DNA of 64,000 nucleotides from Chryseobacterium soldanellicola (GTDB taxonomy: Bacteria; Bacteroidota; Bacteroidia; Flavobacteriales; Weeksellaceae). Below the pieces are notes generated by a model. It did not search any database. It saw only the letters and a list, made by a program, of their open reading frames with translations, and had not been told where the DNA came from. Location: contig NZ_FNKL01000003.1 in the NCBI RefSeq assembly GCF_900100115.1, forward strand, positions 124,001 to 188,000, written 5' to 3'. The position numbers and the translations under genes were made by a program. Positions 18,321-28,404 of this stretch are shown piece by piece. The stretch's first letter is position 1. Each line of letters begins with the position of its first letter.

Positions 18321-18998
18321 TCAATTCGCTTCCCATTTATATCCTGTGCCGTACACGGTTTTCAGATAATGATCACAGCCTGCGTCGTATAATTTTTTCT
18401 TTAAATTTTTCACATGAGCATACACAAAATCATGATTATCCAGCATATCTGCAAAATCCCCGGAAAGATGCTCTGCTAAAGTGCTTTTAGAAATCACTTT
18501 ATTCTTATTTCCTATAAAATAGATTAAAAGATCAAATTCTTTCTTTGTGAGAATAATTGTTTTACTGTTGATTGTCACCGTTTTAGCTAAGAGATCGATC
18601 TGCAGCTCATTTTGCTTTACAATATTTGAATTATTAAACTGTTTTCTACGGATAATAGAATAAATTCTTGCCATCAGCTCCGAAAGATGAAAAGGTTTTG
18701 TAATATAATCATCTGCACCCAACTGTAAGCCTTTTATTTTGTCATCCAACGCATTTTTTGCAGAAATAATAATAACACCGTCTTGTTTATCCTGTTTTTC
18801 CAATTCTTCCAAAATGGCAAGGCCGTTGCCGTCCGGAAGCATAATATCAAGCAAAATACAGTCATACTGGAAGGCTTCTATCTTATCCATCGCGTCACGA
18901 AATGTAGCAGCAAACTCGCATAAGTAATTTTCTCCGGAAAGATATTCGGAAATACTTTTTGCCAATTCTATTTCATCTTCAATGATCAGGATTTTCAT
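18321..18998 (-). CDS. OmpR-family response regulator
   Basis: The 225-residue product has a receiver domain with Asp51 (ILLDIMLPDG) as phosphoacceptor. The acidic pocket is IIEDE and the conserved Lys lies in YITKPFHLSEL. A C-terminal winged-helix DNA-binding domain follows (TKKEFDLLIYF, then GTGYKWE at the end). It is first of an operon with the histidine kinase. The direct-repeat box 19019-19037 lies about 20 bp before its start codon, which suggests autoregulation. OmpR-type dimers bind direct repeats with 10-11 bp period, matching the box. Confidence 0.93.
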   Translation of the reverse strand: MKILIIEDEIELAKSISEYLSGENYLCEFAATFRDAMDKIEAFQYDCILLDIMLPDGNGLAILEELEKQDKQDGVIIISAKNALDDKIKGLQLGADDYITKPFHLSELMARIYSIIRRKQFNNSNIVKQNELQIDLLAKTVTINSKTIILTKKEFDLLIYFIGNKNKVISKSTLAEHLSGDFADMLDNHDFVYAHVKNLKKKLYDAGCDHYLKTVYGTGYKWEAN

Positions 18999-19002
18999 TT
19001 TG

Positions 19003-19037
19003 CTAATTTAAACATTCAATTTTGAAGAAATTTTGAA
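19003..19037 (-). promoter_or_regulatory. Promoter with TTCAAAAT direct-repeat box (regulator gene)
   Basis: Exact TTCAAAAT words on the minus strand at 19037-19030 and 19026-19019 have 11-bp period. They are followed 8 bp later by TAAATTAG (19010-19003), a -7-like element. The predicted transcription start would fall at or very near the ATG at 18998, so the message may be leaderless or nearly so. Confidence 0.6.
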
Positions 19038-19065
19038 TTAATAAATGAAGATACACTTAAAAAAT

Positions 19066-19097
19066 AAAAGAGACTGCCTTTTGAGACAGTCTCTTTT
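19066..19097 (-). terminator. Intrinsic terminator of the lipoprotein gene
   Basis: Perfect 11-base arms AAAAGAGACTG (19066-19076) and CAGTCTCTTTT (19087-19097) have T-runs on both strands. It lies about 30 bp after the lipoprotein stop codon and just upstream of the response-regulator promoter, so it insulates the two. Confidence 0.8.
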
Positions 19098-19126
19098 TTA
19101 TTTGTTAATTTCTAAAGCATTTTCTG

Positions 19127-20380
19127 CTATTCATATTTAGAAAAATCAACCGCAAATATGCATCGATTCACCTGACTTCCGTTCTGCGCTCCGGCATTGG
19201 GCTCAAACTCCGTCAAGCTCCACAGATAATTATATTGAGATTCATAATAGAGCGATTCTGCGCCATACGGCCATCGGTAACGTACCGTATCATCGGCTCC
19301 ATCGGTATAACGGGCCAATCTTGCATTTGAGCCATAAGAATTGCTTGGAGATCCGGTACATGAAAGCCATGTTCTGTTTCCTTTTCGGAACACCCCCTGG
19401 ATTCCGTGAGCGTGATTATCTGCGAAAAGACTGTTTTTTGGGGCTACTGCGACAATTCCTGTATTTTGAAGCGTTCCATTTGCATCAACAGGAAAACCAA
19501 ATACCTGAGGAACAATAGAAGCATCGGCGCTCCCTGCATAATATTGTCCTGTCCAGAACTGCGTTCCTTCATCATTCACCTGAATAGTGGAAAAAGGACT
19601 GGCATTGTTGATTTTTTGATACCCTATCTGAGGCAATATATACCGATAATTAAAGGCGAATAAATTCCCGTTGGCATCTTTACCACATTTATCATTGGTC
19701 GTGTCACCTGTACTTACTTCAATTATTTTATTTAAGTCAAATACACGAACACCTAAATTCGTGCTGCTGAGATATATTTTACCTTTAAAATAAGCAATTC
19801 CACCAGCATGTACGTTCAACGGAGCGTAAGATCCATACTGTGAATAGGTTGTTGTACTTGCCGGAATATCAGGCTGCACTAAAAGAATATGACGATACGT
19901 GAGATACGTGCTTGAACTCGGGCTGATGTCAATCAAAGTAATACGGGAGCCTTTATACTCAGCATCATCCTTTGCATACCAGCTCACCAACAGATAACGC
20001 ACACCATCTTTGGTAAATCCTGCGATCCCCTGAGGCCTCCAGATTGATGTAGTCTCATCATCGGTATTCCAACGGATTCCTCTTACCCTGTTTTCTTCAG
20101 GGACATTGAACCCATAGACTTCGGTGTAAGAATTTCCGCCTATAGCCTGACGATTTTTATCAATCTGAGACGGGTTTAGAAAGCTAAAGCCAGAATTGAT
20201 GTACGTACTTGTATCCACGTAAGCATTGACGCTTACATCCGTAGCTGCTTTATGGGTAGTGATTTTTGAAGAAAGCTCTTCTTCATTTGAAGCTGAAGCG
20301 ATGTCATTATTCTGACATCCAATGGCCGTTACTGTAAGCAGCATAAACATCCATCCAAGGAGTTGTTGTCTTTGAATCAT
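19127..20380 (-). CDS. Secreted lipoprotein, beta-propeller-like, function unknown
   Basis: The 417-residue product has a lipoprotein signal peptide (LTVTAIGC, cleavage before Cys22). A soluble domain with repeated motifs such as IRWNTDDETTSIWRPQGIAG, HAGGIAYFKGKIYLSST and GIQGVFRKGNRTWLSCTG follows, consistent with a multi-blade propeller. Similar secreted proteins occur in other bacteria, but I cannot name the family or an enzymatic activity. It is monocistronic, ending at the terminator 19066-19097. The gap upstream (20381-20700) separates it from the divergent aldo/keto reductase operon. Confidence 0.75.
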   Translation of the reverse strand: MIQRQQLLGWMFMLLTVTAIGCQNNDIASASNEEELSSKITTHKAATDVSVNAYVDTSTYINSGFSFLNPSQIDKNRQAIGGNSYTEVYGFNVPEENRVRGIRWNTDDETTSIWRPQGIAGFTKDGVRYLLVSWYAKDDAEYKGSRITLIDISPSSSTYLTYRHILLVQPDIPASTTTYSQYGSYAPLNVHAGGIAYFKGKIYLSSTNLGVRVFDLNKIIEVSTGDTTNDKCGKDANGNLFAFNYRYILPQIGYQKINNASPFSTIQVNDEGTQFWTGQYYAGSADASIVPQVFGFPVDANGTLQNTGIVAVAPKNSLFADNHAHGIQGVFRKGNRTWLSCTGSPSNSYGSNARLARYTDGADDTVRYRWPYGAESLYYESQYNYLWSLTEFEPNAGAQNGSQVNRCIFAVDFSKYE

Positions 20381-21678
<1,298 letters not shown>

Positions 21679-21692
21679 AAAAACGAACAGCA

Positions 21693-22430
21693 ATGCAAAA
21701 TATTAAAGGAAAAGTAGTTGCCATTACAGGCGCCAGCAGCGGAATAGGTAAAGCCATTGCGCTGGAGTTGGCAAAAAACGGCGCAAAGGTTGTTTTGGGC
21801 GCAAGACGAACAGAAAAATTACAACAAATTGTTGAAGAAATTAAAAATACAGGTGGTGAAGCCATTTTTCATCAAGTTGATGTGAAGGATAAAGCCGATC
21901 TGGTTCAATTGGTAAATGCTGCGGTTGAAAAATACGGAAGATTAGATGTTATGGTAAACAACGCAGGTATCAGTCAGTTAAGCCGAATTGACGAATTGGA
22001 TATTGCCGGTTGGGAAGAAATGATTGACATAAATCTTAAAGGCGTTCTTTACGGAATGGCAGCTGCAATTCCCGTTTTCAAGCAACAACAGTCGGGGCAT
22101 ATTGTCAATATTATTTCAACATCAGGAATAAAGATTGTGCCTATGCAGGGCGTTTATGCGGGAACTAAAAATGCCATTCGCACAATTGCAGAAGCTTTTC
22201 GTCAGGAATCAGACGGAAACATTCGCATTACAGGCATTTCGCCCGGATTTGTGAAAACAGATTTTGCAAACAACCTCAAAAACGAAGATATGAAAACAGC
22301 CATTCAACAAGGAATGGAACAAATTGCAATAAATCCCGTTGCTATTGCGAATGCTGTGATTTATGCAGTAAGCCAGCCTGACGATGTTGAAATCGGCGAT
22401 ATTGTGATTCGTCCGTCAAAGCAAAATTGA
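21693..22430 (+). CDS. Short-chain dehydrogenase/reductase
   Basis: The 245-residue classical SDR has cofactor motif TGASSGIG (residues 14-21), the NNAG stretch and the catalytic Ser (IISTSGIK). Tyr and Lys lie in VYAGTKNA (YxxxK). The C-terminal GFVKTDFANNL is also typical. The Arg in GARRTEKL after the second strand favours NADP(H). It follows the aldo/keto reductase by 15 bp and precedes the AraC regulator by 19 bp, so the three are co-transcribed. Confidence 0.92.
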   Translation: MQNIKGKVVAITGASSGIGKAIALELAKNGAKVVLGARRTEKLQQIVEEIKNTGGEAIFHQVDVKDKADLVQLVNAAVEKYGRLDVMVNNAGISQLSRIDELDIAGWEEMIDINLKGVLYGMAAAIPVFKQQQSGHIVNIISTSGIKIVPMQGVYAGTKNAIRTIAEAFRQESDGNIRITGISPGFVKTDFANNLKNEDMKTAIQQGMEQIAINPVAIANAVIYAVSQPDDVEIGDIVIRPSKQN

Positions 22431-22448
22431 TTACATTCGTAAAAGAAA

Positions 22449-23363
22449 ATGCAGCAACAATCTAACATACACCATATTAAAAGTATATCGCAACTGGTGC
22501 GGCTATTGGGACTTCCTGCGCCGTTGCATCCACTGATCGCATTGGTGGACTACAATACTGTTCCGATTGAAATATTTCCGAAAGGGCAAAAAATAAGCCT
22601 TGATTTTTACAAAATTTCCTTTAAGCCATCATTTACAGGACATATAAAATACGGACAGGGCTATTACGATTTTGAAGAAGGCGGACTGGCATTTCTGAAG
22701 CCTAAGCAGATTGTTTTTTCACCGGAAGATACAGAAAGCTATGAAGGGATTGCTTTGTATTTCCATCCGGACTTTATCCGGAATTATCCGTTAGGAAAAA
22801 CGATCAGTCAATATGGCTTTTTTTCTTACGATGTTTCAGAAGCCTTATTTTTATCATTGAAAGAAAAAGAAATTATAGCCGGTTTGTTTGCTTCAATAGC
22901 CAATGAATTAGACAATAATATTGACAGTTTCAGCCAGGATGTTCTGGTTTCGCAAATAGAATTGTTATTGAATTACAGCAATCGCTTTTACAACAGGCAA
23001 TTTATTACCAGGAAAGCAGTCAATCACGACATTATCACTTCTTTGGATAAGCTTTTAAATAATTATTTTGAAAAAGAAAGCAGTCTGAGAAACGGCTTGC
23101 CGTCCGTGAATTATATCAGCACGGAATTAAAATTATCGCAGCGCTATTTAAGCGACATGCTGCGTTCATTGACAGGACTGAACACACAACAATACATTCA
23201 GAATGCAATTATAGAGAAAGCCAAAGAAAAATTATCCACGACGAATCTTTCCGTCTCGGAAATTGCTTATGAATTGGGCTTTGAGCATTCACAATCGTTC
23301 AGTAAACTTTTCAAGACAAAGACAAACGTCTCGCCATTGCAGTTCAGACAGTCATTTAATTAA
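22449..23363 (+). CDS. AraC-family transcriptional regulator
   Basis: The 304-residue protein has an N-terminal sensor-like region (FYKISFKPSFTGHIKYGQG, then LYFHPDFI). The two AraC helix-turn-helix units are in the last 100 residues (ISTELKLSQRYLSDMLRSLT, then LSVSEIAYELGFEHSQSFS). It closes the operon with the two oxidoreductases, so it probably regulates that operon. No effector can be read from sequence. Confidence 0.92.
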   Translation: MQQQSNIHHIKSISQLVRLLGLPAPLHPLIALVDYNTVPIEIFPKGQKISLDFYKISFKPSFTGHIKYGQGYYDFEEGGLAFLKPKQIVFSPEDTESYEGIALYFHPDFIRNYPLGKTISQYGFFSYDVSEALFLSLKEKEIIAGLFASIANELDNNIDSFSQDVLVSQIELLLNYSNRFYNRQFITRKAVNHDIITSLDKLLNNYFEKESSLRNGLPSVNYISTELKLSQRYLSDMLRSLTGLNTQQYIQNAIIEKAKEKLSTTNLSVSEIAYELGFEHSQSFSKLFKTKTNVSPLQFRQSFN

Positions 23364-23389
23364 AAAGTTAGCTATAAGCTGAGAATCAC

Positions 23390-23959
23390 TCAACGGATAT
23401 TTTTTCTTATCCTGCTTAATGACTGCTGAGTTATACCAAGATAAGAGGCCACATGCGAAAGCGGGACACGGTTGACAAGCCCAGGAAACTGGTTAAGAAA
23501 TGAAAGATAGCGGCTCGTTGCGTCTTCTGATACCAACGGGCTTCTCCTTTCTATCGCCTTCAGGAGACAGTTTTTGACAATGAGATTCTCCATCTCTTTC
23601 CAGCCGACAATAGTATTTCCGATCTCGTCCCAGTTCTTTTTTGAAAAGACAAGCAACTGACAATCTGTTATGGCTTGTATATACTCCGAAGCAACCATTT
23701 GCATTTCAAATTTTTGCTGGTCAGAAACGAAATTATTTTCTTCAACGAAAGAATGCGTAATCTCTTCGCTTTTATTATTATAATAACAGAATCTGGTTAC
23801 TCCTTTAAGAAGAAAACCTACATATCTGGGAACTTTACCAGCTTCCGAAAAATATTCCTCTTTGCGGAGCTCCAGCGTTTCTGCCTTGCTCAGGATCAGT
23901 TCAATCTGTTGACTATTCAGGTTACCGAACTGCAGTATATAATTAACAAATTCTTCCAT
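23390..23959 (-). CDS. Crp/Fnr-type transcriptional regulator
   Basis: The 189-residue protein has a cyclic-nucleotide-binding-like beta roll (YFSEAGKVPRYVGFLLKG). The C-terminal helix-turn-helix is VPLSHVASYLGITQQSLSRI, which is followed by only five more residues. It shares its plan and the L-x-x-Y-L-G-[VI]-T-x-x-x-[LS]-S-R helix with the regulator at 9636-10202, but they are not near-identical. It is convergent with the AraC operon, with stop codons 27 bp apart. Its target is unknown. Confidence 0.88.
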   Translation of the reverse strand: MEEFVNYILQFGNLNSQQIELILSKAETLELRKEEYFSEAGKVPRYVGFLLKGVTRFCYYNNKSEEITHSFVEENNFVSDQQKFEMQMVASEYIQAITDCQLLVFSKKNWDEIGNTIVGWKEMENLIVKNCLLKAIERRSPLVSEDATSRYLSFLNQFPGLVNRVPLSHVASYLGITQQSLSRIRKNIR

Positions 23960-24284
23960 TTTACAAATTTCAATTTATAACGAACCTTATTTTCCGATAC
24001 AAAAATGAATAACCTTGATAGTCAGCAGTTTAACTTACCACAAGGGGTAAATAGGGTTTGAATTTTTTCCAACTATTAATAATTATAACAAAGTTACGGA
24101 TTATAAAAATAAATTAAAAACAACTAATTAGATATTAGATCTAAGATGGCTGAAGAATATAATTTTTACAGTTTTTTAAAAAATATAAATATTAAACTGT
24201 TGTTAGTCAAAATTCACAATATATTTTTAGTTATCTTTCTCTTTGTGTGCTTAGCGAGTTGGTCATATTTAGCGAAATATTACC
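23960..24284. other. Gene-free stretch beside the nuclease-STAND gene
   Basis: AT-rich spacer upstream of the Crp-type gene and downstream of the STAND gene stop. I see no clear terminator, repeat or attachment site. It ends with CTTTGTGTGCTTAGCGAG (24240-24257), a fragment like degenerate intergenic repeats elsewhere. Confidence 0.4.
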
Positions 24285-26630
24285 CTACTTTTGTAACTTG
24301 TTAAATAGGTTCCTTATAACCATTTCATCTTCCATTTCTTCATTTATCACCATTTCTTCCTCAATATCGTTTTCTTCGTAATTTTGTTCTGGAAATTGAA
24401 TGGAACTAAGCACTTCATCTATTTGTTTGATATATTTATCTAAATTTATTTGAAAGTTTTTTGTAATATATTCTAGCCTAAATCTATAATCATATACTTT
24501 ATTAGTAATGATAACACCACTACCCATACAAAACTTTATTGCATTTTTTGCTTTTTCATTAATTATATTTGAAAAATATTTCGATGCAATGTATTTTTGA
24601 TATTTATCTGGAAATATCAATTTAAGTTTTTCAAACGAACTTAAGTCTAGGTCAGCTATTTCAAAGCTATAATTTAAAAAATTATTAAATATTTTATTTT
24701 CATTGATGCTAAATTTTGCCAAATCAAGTTTTCCTAATAAGTCCACATATACAGAATCATAAATAAATTCTTCGGAGCTTAATTCAGTTTTAAAATTTCT
24801 ATAGACAAATTCTTCTATATCTTTATTGTGATCAGATAAACAATCATATAGGAAATTCAAAAATATATAAAAAGGTTTGCCCTTCTGATACGTATGTAAA
24901 TTATACCCAATATTTATAATATTTATTTTACAAGAGCTTAGATTGTTTTCTATTTGCAATAACCTTGCTGCTACCTTATTGATAAATGTTTGGTCTAAAT
25001 CAATTGTTTCATTGAACTTTTGGACTGAAAATAAGGTGTGAAATTGTTCGATAAAAATAAAAGAGTTTAGTAGATAATCTACAAGTTTTTCTTTATCAAG
25101 TAAGTAATTAAATAGGAAGTCATAAATAGATGGATTTTGATATTTAACAAAAATTTTTCCTTTTAGGTCTAAGTCTGGATCACTTGTATCCCAGCCTCCT
25201 ACTCTTTTTTGTATTCTTAATTCATCAATTCTTGATTCTGGACCTGTTTTTACTGTATTGATAAACGTGTTTTCTAATTCTCTAATAGATTTTAAAAATT
25301 GAATAGGATCATAATTTATTCCTAGTCTTGGATTATTGAAGAAAAAAGACTCTGTTGCAGTTTCAAGATCATCAATTAATACTGGACTTGGAAGAGTGAA
25401 TAATACCAAAAGTAAATATTGAGAAAATCTATCTATTGTATTTTCAAAGCTATGTAACCAAACAGTTTCCGGATTATCAAAGAAAGCTTTGATGACTTCA
25501 AAAAAATGATCTGGTGTACAACTATTCCATATCTTTTGTTTAATAATTGTTTCTATAATTCTGGGATTATAATTAACATGATTAATTAATACCTCATAAT
25601 TTTTATTCTCAATAAGATTATTAAGATGTGTCTGAGGGATTCCTGCATGAAATAGATGGTTATATAAAATTTTTGCCCGAATTAATCTTGTGTAAATTGA
25701 TAGGTCAATTGTATTCTTTGCTATTTCAATATTCTCTATCTTGAATTTTTCATAAATTTCTTTAGCTTGGTTTAATATATTTTCTCTTGTGGTTAAAATT
25801 AAAAGCTTATTTTGTGCTTTTCTGATATCTTTGATAAATTCGATAATAAGATGGATCCTTTTTGTTCCGTTTTTATGATCAAAAAAATTTTCTCCCAGAA
25901 AATCATCAAACCAAAATATTTGTTTTTTGCTATCATTTAGATAAAGATTTTTATAGCTTATGTCCTCACCTAAATAAACTGGTTCATAGTCAAGAGAAAG
26001 ATAATGGTGAATCAAAGCTTCTAATAGAGTTGTTTTTCCAATTCCAGGAACCCCTGAAATAATAATGTATTGATGTTCTTTTAGTATACTTAGTGAAGTA
26101 GAGAAACTCTTATTTTGAACATGTACTTTTATTTTATCCTGTAAATTTCTTAATTCAAAAGGTGTATTGTTATATTTACTTTGTAATACTTTTTTTAATA
26201 CTCTAATACTTCCAATCCATAGTTTGTAATACATTTCTTCAATATCCCCATTTTCTGCGAGAATATTTAACAAATCATTCTTGCCATAGATATCTTCTGT
26301 AGATTTAATATATGGGGTAAAGAGATTTTGTATTTCTTTCTTATTATTAGGAGTTAATCCCACGCTTGTTGTTATAATATAAGATTTTGGAGCTAATTTT
26401 TTAATTTTGGGCACCTCTTTTTTTAAACTATTCAACAACAACCTAAAATTTTCATAGCGTTTTGTCTGAATGATAATATCTCCTTCTTTAGTGGAAATTC
26501 TAAAATCAATTCCTTCATCTTTACCTGGTGTAAAAGACTCCATATATACTCTTAATTTTCTTTGCAAAAGATTCCTACTGAAATCTTCGAATTCAATTGG
26601 AGAAAAAATATTTAGATCATATTGCAACAT
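24285..26630 (-). CDS. Mrr-like nuclease / STAND NTPase, probable defence protein
   Basis: The 781-residue product combines two domains. Residues about 8-120 form an Mrr-like PD-(D/E)XK nuclease: FEDFSRNLLQ, then GKDEGID with Asp38 and Asp42, then IIIQTKRY with Gln55 and Lys57 as the degenerate QxK motif. Residues about 185-420 are a STAND/NACHT-type NTPase with Walker A GVPGIGKTT (193-201) and Walker B IFWFDDF (Asp242/Asp243). The remaining roughly 330 residues are helical and unrecognised, and may be the sensor. Nuclease-STAND fusions are typical of anti-phage proteins, such as the Mrr-containing Avs proteins, but this one is shorter. It stands alone, looks AT-richer than its neighbours, and sits next to mnmE. 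Acquisition by transfer is inferred. Single-gene action is plausible but untested. Confidence 0.82.
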   Translation of the reverse strand: MLQYDLNIFSPIEFEDFSRNLLQRKLRVYMESFTPGKDEGIDFRISTKEGDIIIQTKRYENFRLLLNSLKKEVPKIKKLAPKSYIITTSVGLTPNNKKEIQNLFTPYIKSTEDIYGKNDLLNILAENGDIEEMYYKLWIGSIRVLKKVLQSKYNNTPFELRNLQDKIKVHVQNKSFSTSLSILKEHQYIIISGVPGIGKTTLLEALIHHYLSLDYEPVYLGEDISYKNLYLNDSKKQIFWFDDFLGENFFDHKNGTKRIHLIIEFIKDIRKAQNKLLILTTRENILNQAKEIYEKFKIENIEIAKNTIDLSIYTRLIRAKILYNHLFHAGIPQTHLNNLIENKNYEVLINHVNYNPRIIETIIKQKIWNSCTPDHFFEVIKAFFDNPETVWLHSFENTIDRFSQYLLLVLFTLPSPVLIDDLETATESFFFNNPRLGINYDPIQFLKSIRELENTFINTVKTGPESRIDELRIQKRVGGWDTSDPDLDLKGKIFVKYQNPSIYDFLFNYLLDKEKLVDYLLNSFIFIEQFHTLFSVQKFNETIDLDQTFINKVAARLLQIENNLSSCKINIINIGYNLHTYQKGKPFYIFLNFLYDCLSDHNKDIEEFVYRNFKTELSSEEFIYDSVYVDLLGKLDLAKFSINENKIFNNFLNYSFEIADLDLSSFEKLKLIFPDKYQKYIASKYFSNIINEKAKNAIKFCMGSGVIITNKVYDYRFRLEYITKNFQINLDKYIKQIDEVLSSIQFPEQNYEENDIEEEMVINEEMEDEMVIRNLFNKLQK

Positions 26631-27006
26631 TATCTGGTCATATTAGAATATATTATTGTTCATTTTCATTGTAATATTGAATATTAAAAATATGAATAAA
26701 AGATTAATTGATTGATATAAAATAGTAATTAATAATAAAAAATGGTTTACATCGAATCAATAATCTATCAGTTGCTTTATAAAATATTTCCCTTTTGTAT
26801 ACTGCTGATTTAAAAATCAATTTGAAACAATTGGCCTGTGGAATCTTGAAGTTTTTACTTTGGAATTGAGGGACAAATTCAGTAACTTATAACGTTAATT
26901 TCTTTATTTAAAATACGTAAAGCACTGTAAAACAGCACCTTACCGGATATTTCCTAAATTTTATTCTTTTTAGTTTAAGATACTGATTTTCAGTGATTTA
27001 TTTGGA
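26631..27006. other. Gene-free stretch between the STAND gene and mnmE
   Basis: This AT-rich spacer lies upstream of the STAND gene. I found no convincing promoter, terminator, inverted repeat or insertion-site duplication. No small ORF was convincing. Confidence 0.4.
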
Positions 27007-28392
27007 TTATTTCCCGATACAAAATTTAGAGAAAATATTTCCTAATACCTCATCATTTGTCACTTCACCGGATATCAGCCCAAGATATTCTAAGGCATTT
27101 CGAAGCTCATATGCCAATAATTCTGTTGAGATCTGAAAAGTGATTGCTTCTCTCACTTTATGTACTGCGTCCGAAGACTTCTGTAACGCTTCAAAATGAC
27201 GCTGATTAGTAATCACAACGTTATTTTCTGCTGATTTTAGGTGCTCTACGTAAGAAGACAATTCGTTTTTCAGATCCTGGATATTTTGATTTTCTACGGC
27301 TGAAATTGTAATGAAGTCAAACTCCTGGGAAATTTCATTTCTGAAAATATTTTCTGCTTTTTCATAGGTTACAGGAGAAACTTCATCAATTTTTGTTGCG
27401 CAGATAATCAGCTTTAAATCATCCCTTTGCAAAGATTTAATCATTTCAATATCTTCTGAAAAATCTTCTGTTGCAGCATCAGCCAAATACACCAGAATAT
27501 TGGCATTCTCAACCTTTTCTTTGGCTTTTTTTACCCCGATGGCCTCAATTTCATCTACCGTTTCACGTAAACCGGCTGTATCGATCAAACGAAAAGCATG
27601 CCCTTTAATATGTAGGATTTCTTCAATCGTATCTCTCGTTGTTCCGGCAATATTGCTGACAATCGCTCGTTCTTCTTTCAGCAAAGCATTCAAAAGAGTT
27701 GATTTTCCGGCGTTGGGTTTCCCGATGATGGCAACGGCGGTTCCGTTTTTAATGGCATTTCCGTATTGAAAGCTTTCAATCAGGGAATTTAATTTTAATT
27801 CAATTTTATCAAGTAACTGATTTAAAGCACTTCTATCAGCGAATTCCACATCTTCTTCTGCAAAATCAAGTTCTAATTCAATTAATGAAACAAAATTCAG
27901 TAAATCTGTTCTTAAAAACGATATTTCATTAGTAATTCCGCCTTTCAGCTGATTGATAGCGACTTTTCTGGAAGCCTCATTTTCAGAAGCAATCACATCA
28001 GCAATTGCTTCAGCCTGAGAAAGATCGATTCTGCCATTTATAAAAGCACGAAGGGTAAATTCTCCCGCTTTTGCCATTCTTGCCCCGTTTTTGATCAATG
28101 TTTCAAGAATACGTTTTCCGATGTGTGGCGAGCCGTGAAAAGCAATTTCCACAGAGTTTTCAGTCGTAAAGCTTTTCGGTGCGAGAAAAATAGACAGCAT
28201 CACCTCATCGATCGCCTCATCGCCATCCATAAAATATCCGTAATGGATTGTATGAGATTTTTGCTTATCTAAATTTTTCCCGGGAAAAGATTTCTGAACA
28301 ACCGGTAAAGCATCATTTCCGGAAACTCTGATTATGCCTAAAGCACCTACTCCATTGGCGGTAGCCAGTGCACAAATGGTATCGTTATTCAT
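27007..28392 (-). CDS. mnmE: tRNA uridine-5-carboxymethylaminomethyl modification GTPase MnmE
   Basis: The 461-residue protein has the N-terminal folate-binding TrmE domain (ICALATANGVGALGIIRVSG). The G domain carries the P-loop GKPNAGKST, switch DTAGLRETVDEIEAIGVKKA, and a nucleotide-specificity motif near ICATKIDE. The C-terminal helical domain ends in FSKFCIGK with the conserved Cys. MnmE with MnmG modifies the wobble uridine of several tRNAs. A -7 element TAAATTTG on the minus strand (28404-28397) ends only five bases before the ATG, so the transcript may be almost leaderless. Confidence 0.97.
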   Translation of the reverse strand: MNNDTICALATANGVGALGIIRVSGNDALPVVQKSFPGKNLDKQKSHTIHYGYFMDGDEAIDEVMLSIFLAPKSFTTENSVEIAFHGSPHIGKRILETLIKNGARMAKAGEFTLRAFINGRIDLSQAEAIADVIASENEASRKVAINQLKGGITNEISFLRTDLLNFVSLIELELDFAEEDVEFADRSALNQLLDKIELKLNSLIESFQYGNAIKNGTAVAIIGKPNAGKSTLLNALLKEERAIVSNIAGTTRDTIEEILHIKGHAFRLIDTAGLRETVDEIEAIGVKKAKEKVENANILVYLADAATEDFSEDIEMIKSLQRDDLKLIICATKIDEVSPVTYEKAENIFRNEISQEFDFITISAVENQNIQDLKNELSSYVEHLKSAENNVVITNQRHFEALQKSSDAVHKVREAITFQISTELLAYELRNALEYLGLISGEVTNDEVLGNIFSKFCIGK

Positions 28393-28396
28393 AGTG

Positions 28397-28404
28397 CAAA
28401 TTTA
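28397..28404 (-). promoter_or_regulatory. -7 element of the mnmE promoter
   Basis: TAAATTTG on the minus strand matches TAnnTTTG exactly. The nearest CAAA on the plus strand (28418-28421, i.e. TTTG) is only 13 bp further, less than the usual 19, so the -33 assignment is doubtful. The predicted start site would be at or a base or two from the ATG at 28392. Confidence 0.5.
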
